NCBI GenBank assembly: GCA_028286465.1
Contig: JAQBRN010000021.1
Coordinates: forward strand, 1-36,076
Direction of reading: 5' to 3'
From: Parcubacteria group bacterium
Lineage (GTDB): Bacteria; Patescibacteriota; Minisyncoccia; Phycocordibacterales; Zambryskibacteraceae
DNA length: 36,076 nucleotides
Part shown: piece after piece, positions 1 to 9,361 of the stretch
How positions within the stretch are numbered: the stretch's first letter is position 1
How the letters are laid out: the number at the start of each line of letters is the position of its first letter
Notes under the pieces: model-generated
The model's database searches: none
Seen by the model: only the letters and a program-made list of their open reading frames with translations
What the model was told of the DNA's origin: nothing
Position numbers and translations under genes: made by a program

Positions 1-267
1 GTCTTCGTGCCGTTCACGATGCTCGTCGGGTTCGTTGCGACGACACTTGCCTTCATCAGTCCGTATCTCGCGCTTCCGTTCACTTTCGTCTCTCATCTTC
101 TTCTTGCCTGGATCCTCGGCGTGGCGCGCGTCTTGGGCGGGCTTTCCTTCGCAAGCATAAAAATAGACCACTTCGGAGCGTGGCCTACTTTCATTTCCTA
201 TATCGTTCTCGCGGCTATCGTGTGGCGTTCGCGAAATTCTCTTCCACGTTCTGCCAGTTCACATTAG
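1..267 (+). CDS. C-terminal fragment of a polytopic membrane protein, probably ComEC/Rec2 competence domain (truncated by window start)
   Basis: Frame open from base 1; hydrophobic TM segments ending in ...WPTFISYIVLAAIVWRSRN; a ComEC-type MBL domain is encoded nearby at 1527. Confidence 0.55.
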   Translation, partial: VFVPFTMLVGFVATTLAFISPYLALPFTFVSHLLLAWILGVARVLGGLSFASIKIDHFGAWPTFISYIVLAAIVWRSRNSLPRSASSH

Positions 268-820
268 TGAAGAAGTCTTCGACGTACTGCTTTTTGCCCG
301 AGGGTAGATAATCAGCCACGAAGGAGTGCTCCCACATGTCGAGCGCAAGGACGGGGCTTGTGCCCGTGAGGTGACCAAGGTGCTGTTCGTCATTCCAGTT
401 ATTCAAGAGTCTCATGGAGGCCTTGTCGTAGACGAGCATGGCCCAGCCCACGCCTCGGGTCATGGCAAGCGTTTTGAAATTCGCGAGCCAGGTATCAAAG
501 GAGCCGAATTCTTCCTCGATGGCCTTCTTGAGCGCACCGCCTTCGGCGAGCATCTGTGAACCACCTTCAAAATGCTTGAAGTAGTATTCGTGATTCCTCA
601 TGCCGTCGAACTCGAATGAGAAGCGGCGGCTGAGTTCTCCGACGACGTACGGTGCGAATGGATCTGCCTCGGTGTACCCGCGATATTCGGGGAGTTTCGC
701 GAGGATCGAGTTCGCGTTCTTCACATAGCCCGAGTAGAGCTTAAGGTGTTCCTCGATATTCTTCGCCGAGATGCCTTTAAGCTCGGGGATAGTGAATGTC
801 TTTTCTTCGAATTGCTTCAT
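215..820 (-). CDS. sodA: Fe/Mn superoxide dismutase
   Basis: IEEHLKLYSGYVKNAN, NHEYYFKHFEGG, FGSFDTWLANFKTLAMTRGVGWAMLVYD, LDMWEHSFVADYLPSGKKQYVEDFFTNVNW are SOD motifs; start taken at MKQFEEK (820). Confidence 0.95.
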   Translation of the reverse strand: MKQFEEKTFTIPELKGISAKNIEEHLKLYSGYVKNANSILAKLPEYRGYTEADPFAPYVVGELSRRFSFEFDGMRNHEYYFKHFEGGSQMLAEGGALKKAIEEEFGSFDTWLANFKTLAMTRGVGWAMLVYDKASMRLLNNWNDEQHLGHLTGTSPVLALDMWEHSFVADYLPSGKKQYVEDFFTNVNWQNVEENFANATR

Positions 821-944
821 AACGGTATGTGTTACCCAATAAGTATGTGCATTATACACCTTGCGAGAAGACGCACGTGTGGTAAACCTAATAGTAGGCA
901 AAAGTTCCCGCCCTACCCACCCCCACAGATGTAGAGGTAGCAGT

Positions 945-1496
945 ATGTCGGAAATTGGAAATCAAGGCCAATCCCTCAATGAGATCTACGGCAAGAAGCT
1001 AGGCGATTGTTCGTACGGCGAGTTGTTCACCCTGGGTCTTGCCACCATACGATTTCCACGTCTTCCCGAGAATGCACCGGAAATAGTGAAGAGAGCGCAC
1101 GGGTTCTTCTATCCCGGCATGCATGAGCCTTATTATCCGCACATCGCTTCGCTCAGTCGCGAGGCGCTGATCGAGATACTCAAGATGGCGGAGGGCAGGG
1201 CTCTTCTTCCGCTCGACAGATCTGAGAGAATCGACACTCTGATTCGTCCGAGCTCGGGTCTTTTTAACCCCGATAAGACCTGCGTCATGTTTATCAGCGG
1301 GCACGACAGTCGTCGCGCGAAACAAGATCCGAAGTATTATCCGCGCTTCGTGAAGGTCATGTCGGGAGATGAGTTCGAAGAAATAGTCGAGACGGATTCC
1401 CTCGCTTTTCTCAAGGCGTTAGGCTGTGCTCCTGGGAGTATTCCATATTGGGAAACTCCGCACCAAAATGCCGTGATCCCACCCGCCGACACCTAG
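945..1496 (+). CDS. hypothetical protein (MSEIGNQGQSLNEIYG...)
   Basis: 183-codon ORF; stop codon sits in loop of terminator hairpin. Confidence 0.7.
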   Translation: MSEIGNQGQSLNEIYGKKLGDCSYGELFTLGLATIRFPRLPENAPEIVKRAHGFFYPGMHEPYYPHIASLSREALIEILKMAEGRALLPLDRSERIDTLIRPSSGLFNPDKTCVMFISGHDSRRAKQDPKYYPRFVKVMSGDEFEEIVETDSLAFLKALGCAPGSIPYWETPHQNAVIPPADT

Positions 1497-1510
1497 TGTG
1501 CCGGTTTTTA
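1485..1510 (+). terminator. intrinsic terminator CCGACAC-ctagt-GTGCCGG-TTTTT (one mismatch)
   Basis: Inverted repeat plus T-tract; TAG stop (1494-1496) in loop. Confidence 0.65.
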
Positions 1511-1526
1511 TTTATAATAAAGAGGC

Positions 1527-2402
1527 GTGGAAAAGCTAAAAACATATTGGAGAGAATCGGTCGTTCTCGCACTCATCCTTTCGAATCTCTTCGTCTGGGT
1601 CGCGGTCTTCAGGAAAGAACCTTCGGACCTTCTGCATGTCTACTTTCTCGACATAGGCCAGGGAGATTCTATTTTTATAGACAGTCCGGCGCACGGGAGA
1701 ATTCTCCTTGATGGCGGGCCGGACAGAAAGGTGCTCACGGAACTCGGGAAAATATTGCCTTTCGGCGACAGGCGCATCGACGTTATGATCGAAAGCCATC
1801 CCGATGCCGATCATATCGGCGGTCTTCCGGAAGTGATAACGCAATATGGTGTCGGCGCATTCCTCGAGCCGGGAGTCGAATCTCCAAATAAGGTGGACGA
1901 TGAATTACATGCCCGCATCAAGAAGAAGAATATTCCGGATATCTTGGCTCGCAGGAACATGGTCGTCGATTTCGGCGACGGGGCACAGCTTGTGATCCTT
2001 TTTCCGAATCAGGATGTCTCGGCATGGGATACGAACGATGCGAGTATCGTGGCGAAACTCGTGTACGGAAACGAAAGCTTCCTTTTAACCGGCGACTCGA
2101 CGAAGAAAGCCGAATATATTCTCCTCGGGCTCGATGCCAGTAGCTTGAAAAGTTCCGTACTGAAGGCCGGACATCACGGTTCGAAGACCTCAACATCCGT
2201 GCCGTATGCACAAGCGGTTTTACCGGAGTACGCAGTGATCTCGGCGGGGAAGGATAACAAGTACGGCCACCCGAATAAGGAAACGCTCGATACGCTCACC
2301 GCTCTCGGTACCGAGATCCTTGCGACAGAAGACAGGCCCGGCCTCGGCGGCCTCGGTACGATCGAGTTCGAAACAGACGGAAAGAGTCTCGTCGTGAAAT
2401 AA
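1527..2402 (+). CDS. ComEC-like metallo-beta-lactamase domain hydrolase with N-terminal TM anchor
   Basis: VYFLDIGQGDSIFID, SHPDADHIGGLPEV, LLTGDSTKKAE, VLKAGHHGSKTSTS, ISAGKDNKYGHPNKETLDTL; GTG start. Confidence 0.9.
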   Translation: MEKLKTYWRESVVLALILSNLFVWVAVFRKEPSDLLHVYFLDIGQGDSIFIDSPAHGRILLDGGPDRKVLTELGKILPFGDRRIDVMIESHPDADHIGGLPEVITQYGVGAFLEPGVESPNKVDDELHARIKKKNIPDILARRNMVVDFGDGAQLVILFPNQDVSAWDTNDASIVAKLVYGNESFLLTGDSTKKAEYILLGLDASSLKSSVLKAGHHGSKTSTSVPYAQAVLPEYAVISAGKDNKYGHPNKETLDTLTALGTEILATEDRPGLGGLGTIEFETDGKSLVVK

Positions 2403-2410
2403 AAAACGCC

Positions 2411-2548
2411 TTACCGAGATTTCGGCGGGCGCGTATGAGAACGGGTAAGGAGACCGCTGAGCACAGGAAGGATCGCGCATAGCACTCCGAAGGCGATCGC
2501 GATACCGAGAGCCGACCATGCGAGATTCGTAAGTATAGTCTGGAGCAT
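2411..2548 (-). CDS. small single-TM protein (45 aa, MLQTILTNLAWSALGIAIAFGVLCAILPVLSGLLTRSHTRPPKSR)
   Basis: Read by hand, not in ORF track; SD GGAGGAG upstream of ATG; hydrophobic segment. Confidence 0.55.
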   Translation of the reverse strand: MLQTILTNLAWSALGIAIAFGVLCAILPVLSGLLTRSHTRPPKSR

Positions 2549-2614
2549 ATCTCCTCCAGGGGAACGGAGCCCTTCTTGACTCAGTTCTACTCTTTATATA
2601 GGAAACGTCAAGCG

Positions 2615-2857
2615 CTAGATGATGCCGGCTTTCTTGAGAACGCTGTGAGCGCCGCGCTTATTGATGGTCTTGATACCGCGTGCCGAGAGGGTAAGGGTGA
2701 TGGTTTTCTTCAGTTCAGGCACGTAAATGCGCTTCTTCTGGAGGTTCGGGTATTTCCTGACCATGCCGGTCGGGTTGAATTGGGTAGCACGAGTGCGGTT
2801 GGAGTAGCCTCCACCCATGATCGATCCCTTCTTGGTTACTGGACATATTCTAGCCAT
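2615..2857 (-). CDS. rpmB: 50S ribosomal protein L28
   Basis: MARICPVTKKGSIMGGGYSNRT...RKYPNLQKKRIYVPELKKTITLTLSARGIKTINKRG. Confidence 0.9.
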   Translation of the reverse strand: MARICPVTKKGSIMGGGYSNRTRATQFNPTGMVRKYPNLQKKRIYVPELKKTITLTLSARGIKTINKRGAHSVLKKAGII

Positions 2858-2949
2858 AGTCGGGATATCCTAACACAGATTTATAGCCTTGCAAATATCC
2901 TTATTCAGGAGTTATATGAATAGAGTCGCTCATTACCACTGGGGGAATT

Positions 2950-3165
2950 GTGAACTTCTGGCAAATGACTGGTCGAATCTTGATTTCGGTCGGAGGCATC
3001 AGCCTCGCGTGGGGACTCTTCAGTCTCTACAGGAACTGGCGCAGCCCGAAATGTCCGAATTGCCATATCCGCGATAGCCGGCTGATCAAGTCCGGCGTCC
3101 GCGAATGCCATGGCTGCCACAGGTTCTTCGGGACGCGAGTCTCGATCTTCCCGACCGCTACCTAG
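2950..3165 (+). CDS. hypothetical protein, N-terminal TM and C-terminal CxxC...CxxC zinc-ribbon-like motif
   Basis: CPNCHIRDSRLIKSGVRECHGCHRFFG; GTG start. Confidence 0.6.
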   Translation: MNFWQMTGRILISVGGISLAWGLFSLYRNWRSPKCPNCHIRDSRLIKSGVRECHGCHRFFGTRVSIFPTAT

Positions 3166-3175
3166 CGGTCTTTTT
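3153..3175 (+). terminator. intrinsic terminator GACCGCTACCTAGCGGTC-TTTTT
   Basis: Perfect stem; TAG stop (3163-3165) at loop/3' arm. Confidence 0.85.
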
Positions 3176-3198
3176 ATATCCATTGCTATACTTATCTC

Positions 3199-3819
3199 AT
3201 GGACGCAGTATTCCAGATCCTCATTCTCATCATGTCGGTCGTCATCCACGAAGTAAGCCACGGTTACGCGGCGCTCTTTTATGGTGATCATACTGCCGAG
3301 TATGAGGGGAGGCTGACCTTGAATCCTTTAAAGCACTTAGACCCTTTCGGTTCGGTGATCTTGCCGATCCTCCTTTATTTCTCTTCGGGCGGCGGCTTCG
3401 TCTTCGGCTGGGCGAAGCCCGTGCCTTATAATCCGCACAACTTGAGGCCGGGCAGATGGCCCGAAGCCTTCGTGGCTTTAGCCGGCCCGCTTTCGAATCT
3501 TACTATCGCCCTCATCTTCGGGCTCGTCATCCGTTTCTCCGGGGCGAGCGCATACAGCCTCAATTCGGGCTTTTATTTCATCCTGTCTCTCATCGTTTTC
3601 ATCAATCTCACCCTGGCAATCTTCAATCTCGTGCCCCTTCCGCCTCTGGACGGCTCGAAGATCCTCTTCGCTATTTTTCCTGACCGGCTTTACCGTATGC
3701 GGGGAACATTCGAGAGATATGGGGTGATTCTGACCCTTATCTTCATATTCTTCGTCTGGCAGTTCGTGGCGCCTGTTGCGGGCATGTTATTTCAGGTGTT
3801 GACCGGCGTATCGCTTTAG
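3199..3819 (+). CDS. site-2 protease family (M50) membrane metalloprotease
   Basis: HEVSHGYAALFYGD (HExxH-type), ALAGPLSNLTIA, NLVPLPPLDGSKIL. Confidence 0.93.
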   Translation: MDAVFQILILIMSVVIHEVSHGYAALFYGDHTAEYEGRLTLNPLKHLDPFGSVILPILLYFSSGGGFVFGWAKPVPYNPHNLRPGRWPEAFVALAGPLSNLTIALIFGLVIRFSGASAYSLNSGFYFILSLIVFINLTLAIFNLVPLPPLDGSKILFAIFPDRLYRMRGTFERYGVILTLIFIFFVWQFVAPVAGMLFQVLTGVSL

Positions 3820-3837
3820 GTTAGAGTGTCTGTCTAA

Positions 3838-4260
3838 ATGTCGACCATCAACCAGCTCGTCAAGAGAAAGCGATCCAAGCCAGGAAGGAAGTCCAAGGCT
3901 ATTGCTTTGACGCGCGGGTTCAATACCATCAAGAATCGTCCTATCTACTACAATTCTCCCTTCAAGCGCGGCGTGTGCATCAAGGTGACGACGAAGACCC
4001 CGAAGAAGCCGAACTCGGCTATCAGAAAGATCGCCCGCGTTCGCCTGACCAACGGCCTTGAAGTGACCGCCTACATCCCGGGCGAAGGACACAATCTTCA
4101 GGAACACTCGGTGGTCATGCTTCGCGGAGGCCGCGTGAAAGACCTTGGAGTCCGCTACACCATCGTGCGCGGCGTCCTCGACACCACGGGCGTCGAGAAG
4201 CGCAGGAAGGGCCGCTCCCAGTACGGTAATAAGCGTCCTAAGGAAGCAAAAAAGAAGTAA
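3838..4260 (+). CDS. rpsL: 30S ribosomal protein S12
   Basis: [12 protein letters not shown]...[52 protein letters not shown]. Confidence 0.98.
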   Translation: MSTINQLVKRKRSKPGRKSKAIALTRGFNTIKNRPIYYNSPFKRGVCIKVTTKTPKKPNSAIRKIARVRLTNGLEVTAYIPGEGHNLQEHSVVMLRGGRVKDLGVRYTIVRGVLDTTGVEKRRKGRSQYGNKRPKEAKKK

Positions 4261-4290
4261 TCACGAGTTTACGAGTGATAAAAAATAGCA

Positions 4291-4761
4291 ATGAGACGAA
4301 AACTTAAATCAAAGCCACCCATAACCCCAGACCTTCAGTACGACTCGGAACGAGTGGCGAAGTTCATTAACTATGTAATGTTTTCTGGCAAGAAGGCTAC
4401 CGCCCGCGCCGTCGTCTACAAGATGCTCGATGAGATCAAGGAGAAGACGAAGAATGAGAATCCTTTGGAAGTCTTCGAGGCTGCCTTGAAGAACACCGGC
4501 CCTACCATGGAAGTCCGTTCCCGCCGCGTGGGTGGTGCTAACTACCAGATCCCCCGCGAAGTCCGTCCCGAAAGACGCCAGCAGCTCTCCATGAAGTGGA
4601 TCGTCGACGCCGCTCGCGGCAAGAAGGGCAAGCCGATGCACGAGAAGCTCGCCGAAGAGGTCATCCTCGCGTCGAACAACGAAGGCGAAGCAGTGAAGAA
4701 GCGCGACACCACGCACCGCATGGCCGAAGCCAACAAGGCGTTTGCCCATTTTGCCTGGTAA
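4291..4761 (+). CDS. rpsG: 30S ribosomal protein S7
   Basis: [22 protein letters not shown]...[19 protein letters not shown]-type core. Confidence 0.97.
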   Translation: MRRKLKSKPPITPDLQYDSERVAKFINYVMFSGKKATARAVVYKMLDEIKEKTKNENPLEVFEAALKNTGPTMEVRSRRVGGANYQIPREVRPERRQQLSMKWIVDAARGKKGKPMHEKLAEEVILASNNEGEAVKKRDTTHRMAEANKAFAHFAW

Positions 4762-4779
4762 TCTCAAAAAGTTTAGATA

Positions 4780-4813
4780 TGAAAAAAGCCTCGGGTTATC
4801 CCGGGGCTTTTGA
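4780..4813 (+). terminator. intrinsic terminator AAAAAAGCCTCGGGTTATCCCGGGGCTTTT
   Basis: Inverted repeat with T-tract after rpsG. Confidence 0.8.
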
Positions 4814-5058
4814 TTAAGCGAGTCTCAAAATCGCTTTTACGGAAGAATTTCGTAGTCGTAATCGTCCGGTACGAGCGGCTCGTCGCTGCCTTCGAGCGGT
4901 GCTTCGAGAACTGTCACGACAGCATCTCGATTCAGGGCTTCGATGTCGCCGAGAACGTAGAAACTTTGCCGGTTCTCTACACCGTCCGGATACACCAACA
5001 CTCTGTAAAACACCCTACCTCCTTCGTTGTGGTCAGGTAATTTATCGCTTGCGTTACT

Positions 5059-5277
5059 TCAGTTCGGGCTTTTCTTTTTCGGACTTCCTCCGAACACTTT
5101 CCTCCAGATGAAGGCGATCGCGAAGATCATGATTGCCATCTGAAGGAGAGAGGAGAGTATCGCCGCAGTCCAGGCGGGGTGGGTCAGGCAATACAAGATC
5201 CCGAGACCCGCGAGGGTGAACTGCATCCTCCGGGTCGTCCCGAAGAATACGTTCAAGAAATTTGTCACGTATCGCAT
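5059..5277 (-). CDS. small membrane protein, hypothetical
   Basis: MRYVTNFLNVFFGTTRRMQF...; SD GGAGG before ATG; TTGACT-N17-TACGAT promoter upstream. Confidence 0.65.
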   Translation of the reverse strand: MRYVTNFLNVFFGTTRRMQFTLAGLGILYCLTHPAWTAAILSSLLQMAIMIFAIAFIWRKVFGGSPKKKSPN

Positions 5278-5315
5278 GGAGCCTCCAGGGATGGCGATGA
5301 AAGAGCGTTTATTGG

Positions 5316-5344
5316 ATCGTAGCATATTTTAAGACAAAAGTCAA
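5316..5344 (-). promoter_or_regulatory. sigma70-like promoter TTGACT-N17-TACGAT
   Basis: Consensus-like -35/-10 with 17 nt spacer. Confidence 0.6.
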
Positions 5345-5400
5345 TATATAAGAAATCATGCATAAGGTGGAACCTCGTGCGTGTATCAGTGAAGTATGAA

Positions 5401-5430
5401 AACTCCCCGAGCATGCTCGGGGGTTTAATT
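5401..5430 (+). terminator. hairpin ACTCCCCGAGCATGCTCGGGGGTTT
   Basis: CCCCGAGCATGCTCGGGG stem and T-rich tail; no ORF identified directly upstream. Confidence 0.55.
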
Positions 5431-5458
5431 TAAAAGATGACATGATATACTCTGCTGA

Positions 5459-6130
5459 ATGGAAGGTGACTCATCTCTCGAAAAAAGTTTGGAATTAAAA
5501 GCTGTCCCAAGCCCAGAAGAAGCGGCTAAGAATTTGGAGACAAGTAAAGAAGAATTGCTTACTAAGGCTCAGCTAGCCCTCGTTCACATGGGTATTCCTA
5601 TGAACAGTAATGAGGAAGTGCTCGAGGTGTTATCTGGATTAGCGACCAAGGATCACTCTGTAGCGGATCAGGTAGAAACTTTATATAAAGATGTGCTGGT
5701 TTCGGATGAGGTGAAGCATTTAAACGAACTCGTAGCAGAGAAACAGGTGGAAAATGAGGCACATCAACACGGCATTGCTCCTCAAGTGTATAAGGCGCGC
5801 AAGCAAGCAGAAGAACGAGTGCGTACGCAATTGGAAGCAGCGCAAAGGGAGCTGCGGTCCTTCGTTGGAGAAAGAGTTGTGAACGGCCTTCTCATATCTC
5901 TAAAGTGGGGCGGCGAGAGAGACGGATATCAGCTATCTCTGCCTGAACTGCAAATTGATGAGACAAATGTCGGCATGTTTGGAAGACGATTGAGCATCAT
6001 TAATGATCCCAAAATTGCTAAGTCGGTTTTTGATAGCACGTGCGACTTTGCGGAGCATAATGCTGATCCTTTGGAAATCTTTAAATATGCATCCCATCTT
6101 GCCGCTGGGATATATGGATATAGGGATTAG
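5459..6130 (+). CDS. hypothetical, mostly alpha-helical protein
   Basis: 223-codon ORF; TATACT-N7-ATG. Confidence 0.7.
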   Translation: MEGDSSLEKSLELKAVPSPEEAAKNLETSKEELLTKAQLALVHMGIPMNSNEEVLEVLSGLATKDHSVADQVETLYKDVLVSDEVKHLNELVAEKQVENEAHQHGIAPQVYKARKQAEERVRTQLEAAQRELRSFVGERVVNGLLISLKWGGERDGYQLSLPELQIDETNVGMFGRRLSIINDPKIAKSVFDSTCDFAEHNADPLEIFKYASHLAAGIYGYRD

Positions 6131-6399
6131 GGCAATAGATACAAAAAAGCCCCGCTATAACCCGGGGCTTTTGATTTCACCAAGCTTTCCGTCGATGTGC
6201 CCTGTTTCTTCCAGATCGGGTATGTGAGCATAAAGAATCCGATGACGAGAAAGAAAGGACAAAGGAAGAATAGCCTCACTGCTGCGTTCGACGGAGGCGT
6301 GATCGGCGACGAGAGCAAAGGAGACGTAATTCGCAGGAAACAGATGCCGAGAACGAGTAGTGTCCCACCTATGATTGTACGGATCACATAATCTCCCAT
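6127..6399 (-). CDS. small membrane protein, hypothetical
   Basis: MGDYVIRTIIGGTLLVLGICFL...; two TM segments; ORF crosses the bidirectional terminator. Confidence 0.5.
   Translation of the reverse strand: MGDYVIRTIIGGTLLVLGICFLRITSPLLSSPITPPSNAAVRLFFLCPFFLVIGFFMLTYPIWKKQGTSTESLVKSKAPGYSGAFLYLLP
6143..6173. terminator. bidirectional terminator AAAAAAGCCCCG...CGGGGCTTTT
   Basis: A-tract, 6-bp GC stem, T-tract between convergent genes. Confidence 0.8.
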
Positions 6400-6475
6400 G
6401 TGTTTAGACCGGTTCAACCAAACGACAATCTGGTTGCTATAAAAACATTAAGGAGTAATAAAGTCAACGGTTCTC

Positions 6476-6504
6476 TTGCGAAAAGAGGGCGCTTCCTGTA
6501 TTCT
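6476..6504 (+). promoter_or_regulatory. promoter for fusA TTGCGA-N17-TATTCT
   Basis: -35/-10 spacing 17. Confidence 0.5.
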
Positions 6505-6557
6505 AGTGCCATCAAAGCCTCTAAAGCTTTTTATTTTTATCCCAAATTTAACCACTT

Positions 6558-8726
6558 ATGGAACGAGATTATCCGCTTGAGAGAGTCAGAAACTTTGGTA
6601 TCGTCGCGCACGTCGACGCAGGCAAGACCACCACGTCCGAGCGTGTGCTTTTCTATACCGGATCCCAGCACAAGATCGGCGAGGTGCACGAGGGCGATAC
6701 GACCACTGACTGGATGGAACAGGAGAAGGAGCGCGGCATCACCATCACCGCGGCTGCCATCACCTGTTTCTGGGCTCCGAGCTACAAGACGGACGCTGAA
6801 CGCTTGAAGAAAGAAGAGAAGTACCGCTTTAATGTCATCGACACCCCGGGCCACATCGACTTCACCGTGGAAGTGAAGCGCTCCCTTAGAGTGCTCGACG
6901 GAGCAGTGGTCGTTTTCGACGGCGTGGCGGGCGTCGAACCTCAGTCCGAGACGAACTGGCGCTATGCGGAGGAAGCATCCGTGCCCCGCATCTGCTTCAT
7001 TAACAAGCTCGACAGAACGGGCGCATCATTCGAGCGCTCATATAAGACCATTCTCGACAGGCTTTCGAAGAAGGCCGTGCGTTTGCAGTTGCCGATCGGA
7101 GAAGAGGACAACCACGAGGGTATCGTCGACCTTCTCAAGATGAAGGCCTACTACTTCGAAGGCAATATGGGCTCGAATGTCGTCGAGAAGGACATTCCTG
7201 AGAATCTCCTTGCCGATGCCACGAAGTTTCGCGCCGAACTCGTCGAAAGGATCGTTGAGGATGATGCAGATCTCATGAATGCATATCTCGAAGGCAAGGA
7301 CATAGATATTTCCGTGCTCAAGGAAACATTGAGAAAGGCCGTCATCGGCAACAGGATCTTCCCGGTCATGGCCGGTTCCGCGCTCAAGAACAAGGGCGTG
7401 CAGCTCGTCCTCGACGCCGTCGTCGACCTGCTTCCGTCTCCTTTAGACATTCCTCCTATCGTCGGTACCGATCCGAACTCGGGTGAAGAGGTCGTCAGAC
7501 ACGCCTCGGACTCGGAGCCCTTCTCAGCACTCGCCTTCAAGCTCCAGGCTGACCCGTTCGTCGGACAGCTGACCTTCTTCCGCGTTTACTCGGGCACGAT
7601 CGAATCAGGTTCCTATATTTACAATTCAACCACGGGCAACAAGGAACGCCTCGGCCGCATCGTCCGCCTCCAGGCAGACAAGAGGGAAGAAGTGAAGAAA
7701 GTGTTCGCCGGAGAGATCGCCGCCGCCGTCGGTCTCAAGGAGGCAAAGACGTCTCACACCTTCTGCGATGAGAACAGCCCTATTATTCTCGACCAGATCA
7801 AGTTCCCAGAACCCGTCATCTCTCTCCGCATCGAACCGAAGACGAAGGCAGACCAGGAGAAGATGGGTATTGCACTCAAGCGCCTTTCGGATGAAGACCC
7901 GACCTTCCGCATCGAGTCCGATGCAGAAACGGCAGAGACCGTCATCAAGGGCATGGGAGAACTCCACCTTGAAATTATCGTCGACCGCATGAAGCGCGAA
8001 TTCGGCGTCGAGGCGAATGTCGGCAAGCCGCAGGTGGCCTACAAGGAAACGATCCTTGGCGAAGCCGAAGTCGACAACAAATACGTGAAGCAGACGGGAG
8101 GCAAGGGTCAGTACGGTCACGTGCGCATCAAGATCAAGCCGCTTCCTCAGTATGATCCAGAGGAGAAGGTGCCGAAGAACGCACACAGAGAACCGGGATT
8201 CGAATTCATCGATGCCATCAAGGGAGGCGTCATTCCTCAGGAATTCATTCCGGCTGTCGAGAAGGGAGTCAAAGAGGCTATGGAGCGCGGCATCCTTGCC
8301 GGCTACAAGATGGTCGACATCTCGGTCGAATTGAACTTCGGTTCGTATCACGACGTGGACTCATCCGAAATTGCCTACAAGATCGCCGCATCTCAGGCCT
8401 TCCAGGAAGCAGCTCGCAAAGCGAAGCCCGTTATCCTCGAGCCTGTCATGAAGGTCGAAGTGGTCGTCCCGGAGAAGTTCATGGGAGACATTACAGGTAA
8501 CCTTTCGGGGAAGCGCGGACAGATCGAGGCCATGGAAGATCGCGGAGACTTGAAGGACATTCGCGCCCAGGTGCCGCTCTCGGAAATGTTCGGCTACGTG
8601 ACGAACCTCCGTTCGATGACCGAAGGCCGCGGTTCTTCTACCATGGAATTCGACCACTACGCCGTCGTTCCTCAGAACGTGGCCACGACCATCATCGAAC
8701 AAAGAACAGGAGTGAAGGCTGCGTAA
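6558..8726 (+). CDS. fusA: translation elongation factor G
   Basis: NFGIVAHVDAGKTTTSERVLFYTG, DTPGHIDFTVEV, full-length 722 aa. Confidence 0.98.
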   Translation: MERDYPLERVRNFGIVAHVDAGKTTTSERVLFYTGSQHKIGEVHEGDTTTDWMEQEKERGITITAAAITCFWAPSYKTDAERLKKEEKYRFNVIDTPGHIDFTVEVKRSLRVLDGAVVVFDGVAGVEPQSETNWRYAEEASVPRICFINKLDRTGASFERSYKTILDRLSKKAVRLQLPIGEEDNHEGIVDLLKMKAYYFEGNMGSNVVEKDIPENLLADATKFRAELVERIVEDDADLMNAYLEGKDIDISVLKETLRKAVIGNRIFPVMAGSALKNKGVQLVLDAVVDLLPSPLDIPPIVGTDPNSGEEVVRHASDSEPFSALAFKLQADPFVGQLTFFRVYSGTIESGSYIYNSTTGNKERLGRIVRLQADKREEVKKVFAGEIAAAVGLKEAKTSHTFCDENSPIILDQIKFPEPVISLRIEPKTKADQEKMGIALKRLSDEDPTFRIESDAETAETVIKGMGELHLEIIVDRMKREFGVEANVGKPQVAYKETILGEAEVDNKYVKQTGGKGQYGHVRIKIKPLPQYDPEEKVPKNAHREPGFEFIDAIKGGVIPQEFIPAVEKGVKEAMERGILAGYKMVDISVELNFGSYHDVDSSEIAYKIAASQAFQEAARKAKPVILEPVMKVEVVVPEKFMGDITGNLSGKRGQIEAMEDRGDLKDIRAQVPLSEMFGYVTNLRSMTEGRGSSTMEFDHYAVVPQNVATTIIEQRTGVKAA

Positions 8727-8740
8727 TTTGGATGTATGAC

Positions 8741-8770
8741 GATCAAAAGACCCCAGTGATGGGGTCTTTT
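8741..8770 (+). terminator. intrinsic terminator AAAAGACCCCAGTGATGGGGTCTTTT
   Basis: Perfect stem and T-tract after fusA. Confidence 0.9.
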
Positions 8771-8777
8771 GATATAT

Positions 8778-8806
8778 TTGACATTTTTCTCAGAACGTGC
8801 TAAGAT
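8778..8806 (+). promoter_or_regulatory. promoter TTGACA-N17-TAAGAT
   Basis: Consensus -35, 17-nt spacer. Confidence 0.75.
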
Positions 8807-8855
8807 TAAGATAGGAGTTCCCAGTTCACCTTTTCTGGCTCTGCCAGGAGGCAGC

Positions 8856-9263
8856 ATGAAGATCCGGGGCAAGTTCAAATCGGGACCCGATGTGATGCCG
8901 TTTCAGATCATCGCAACCTTCGTCCGTTCGGGGGTCGAGGTGCTCGCGTTCGTGAACGTTCTCGGATTTCTCGTGACGGTCAGACCGTCGGAGGATAGCC
9001 AGAAGCCGGGCATCGGCGACAAGTGGCTCATCCAGCTCGTCGGCGATTTTTCGCTCGACCCGGATAACCGTAAAGCTTGGGTGACGGGGAGACTCCTGCG
9101 CCGAGCTGATGGCCGCCAAGCCGCTTCCTCTGGAAATGTTTCTGGCCTGGTTCGGTCGCACCTCGCTCCGCCGCCAACCAAGCGCATCGTGTCTACGAAT
9201 CATCGGGCACAGGAACGCAGCCGTGCGGCTTGCATGAAGCGGGGGAACAGGACGAGGGCCTAA
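8856..9263 (+). CDS. hypothetical protein
   Basis: SD AGGAGG before ATG; promoter upstream, terminator downstream. Confidence 0.6.
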   Translation: MKIRGKFKSGPDVMPFQIIATFVRSGVEVLAFVNVLGFLVTVRPSEDSQKPGIGDKWLIQLVGDFSLDPDNRKAWVTGRLLRRADGRQAASSGNVSGLVRSHLAPPPTKRIVSTNHRAQERSRAACMKRGNRTRA

Positions 9264-9270
9264 CCGCCCC

Positions 9271-9310
9271 GATCCGTTGGACGAAAAGTCCTGCGGTTCG
9301 GGGCTTTTCA
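9271..9310 (+). terminator. GCCCCGA...TCGGGGCTTTT hairpin
   Basis: Inverted repeat followed by T-rich run. Confidence 0.65.
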
Positions 9311-9361
9311 TTTTCTAAAAACATGGTATGGTTCTAAAAGAAAGAGAACCCGAGAGGATAT

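Noticed and set aside
2220-2519. 99-aa minus-strand ORF after the MBL gene
   Set aside because: The shorter ORF 2411-2548 in another frame has an SD and a TM segment and is more plausible
7626-8351. 241-aa minus-strand ORF inside fusA
   Set aside because: Antisense shadow ORF; fusA is unambiguous
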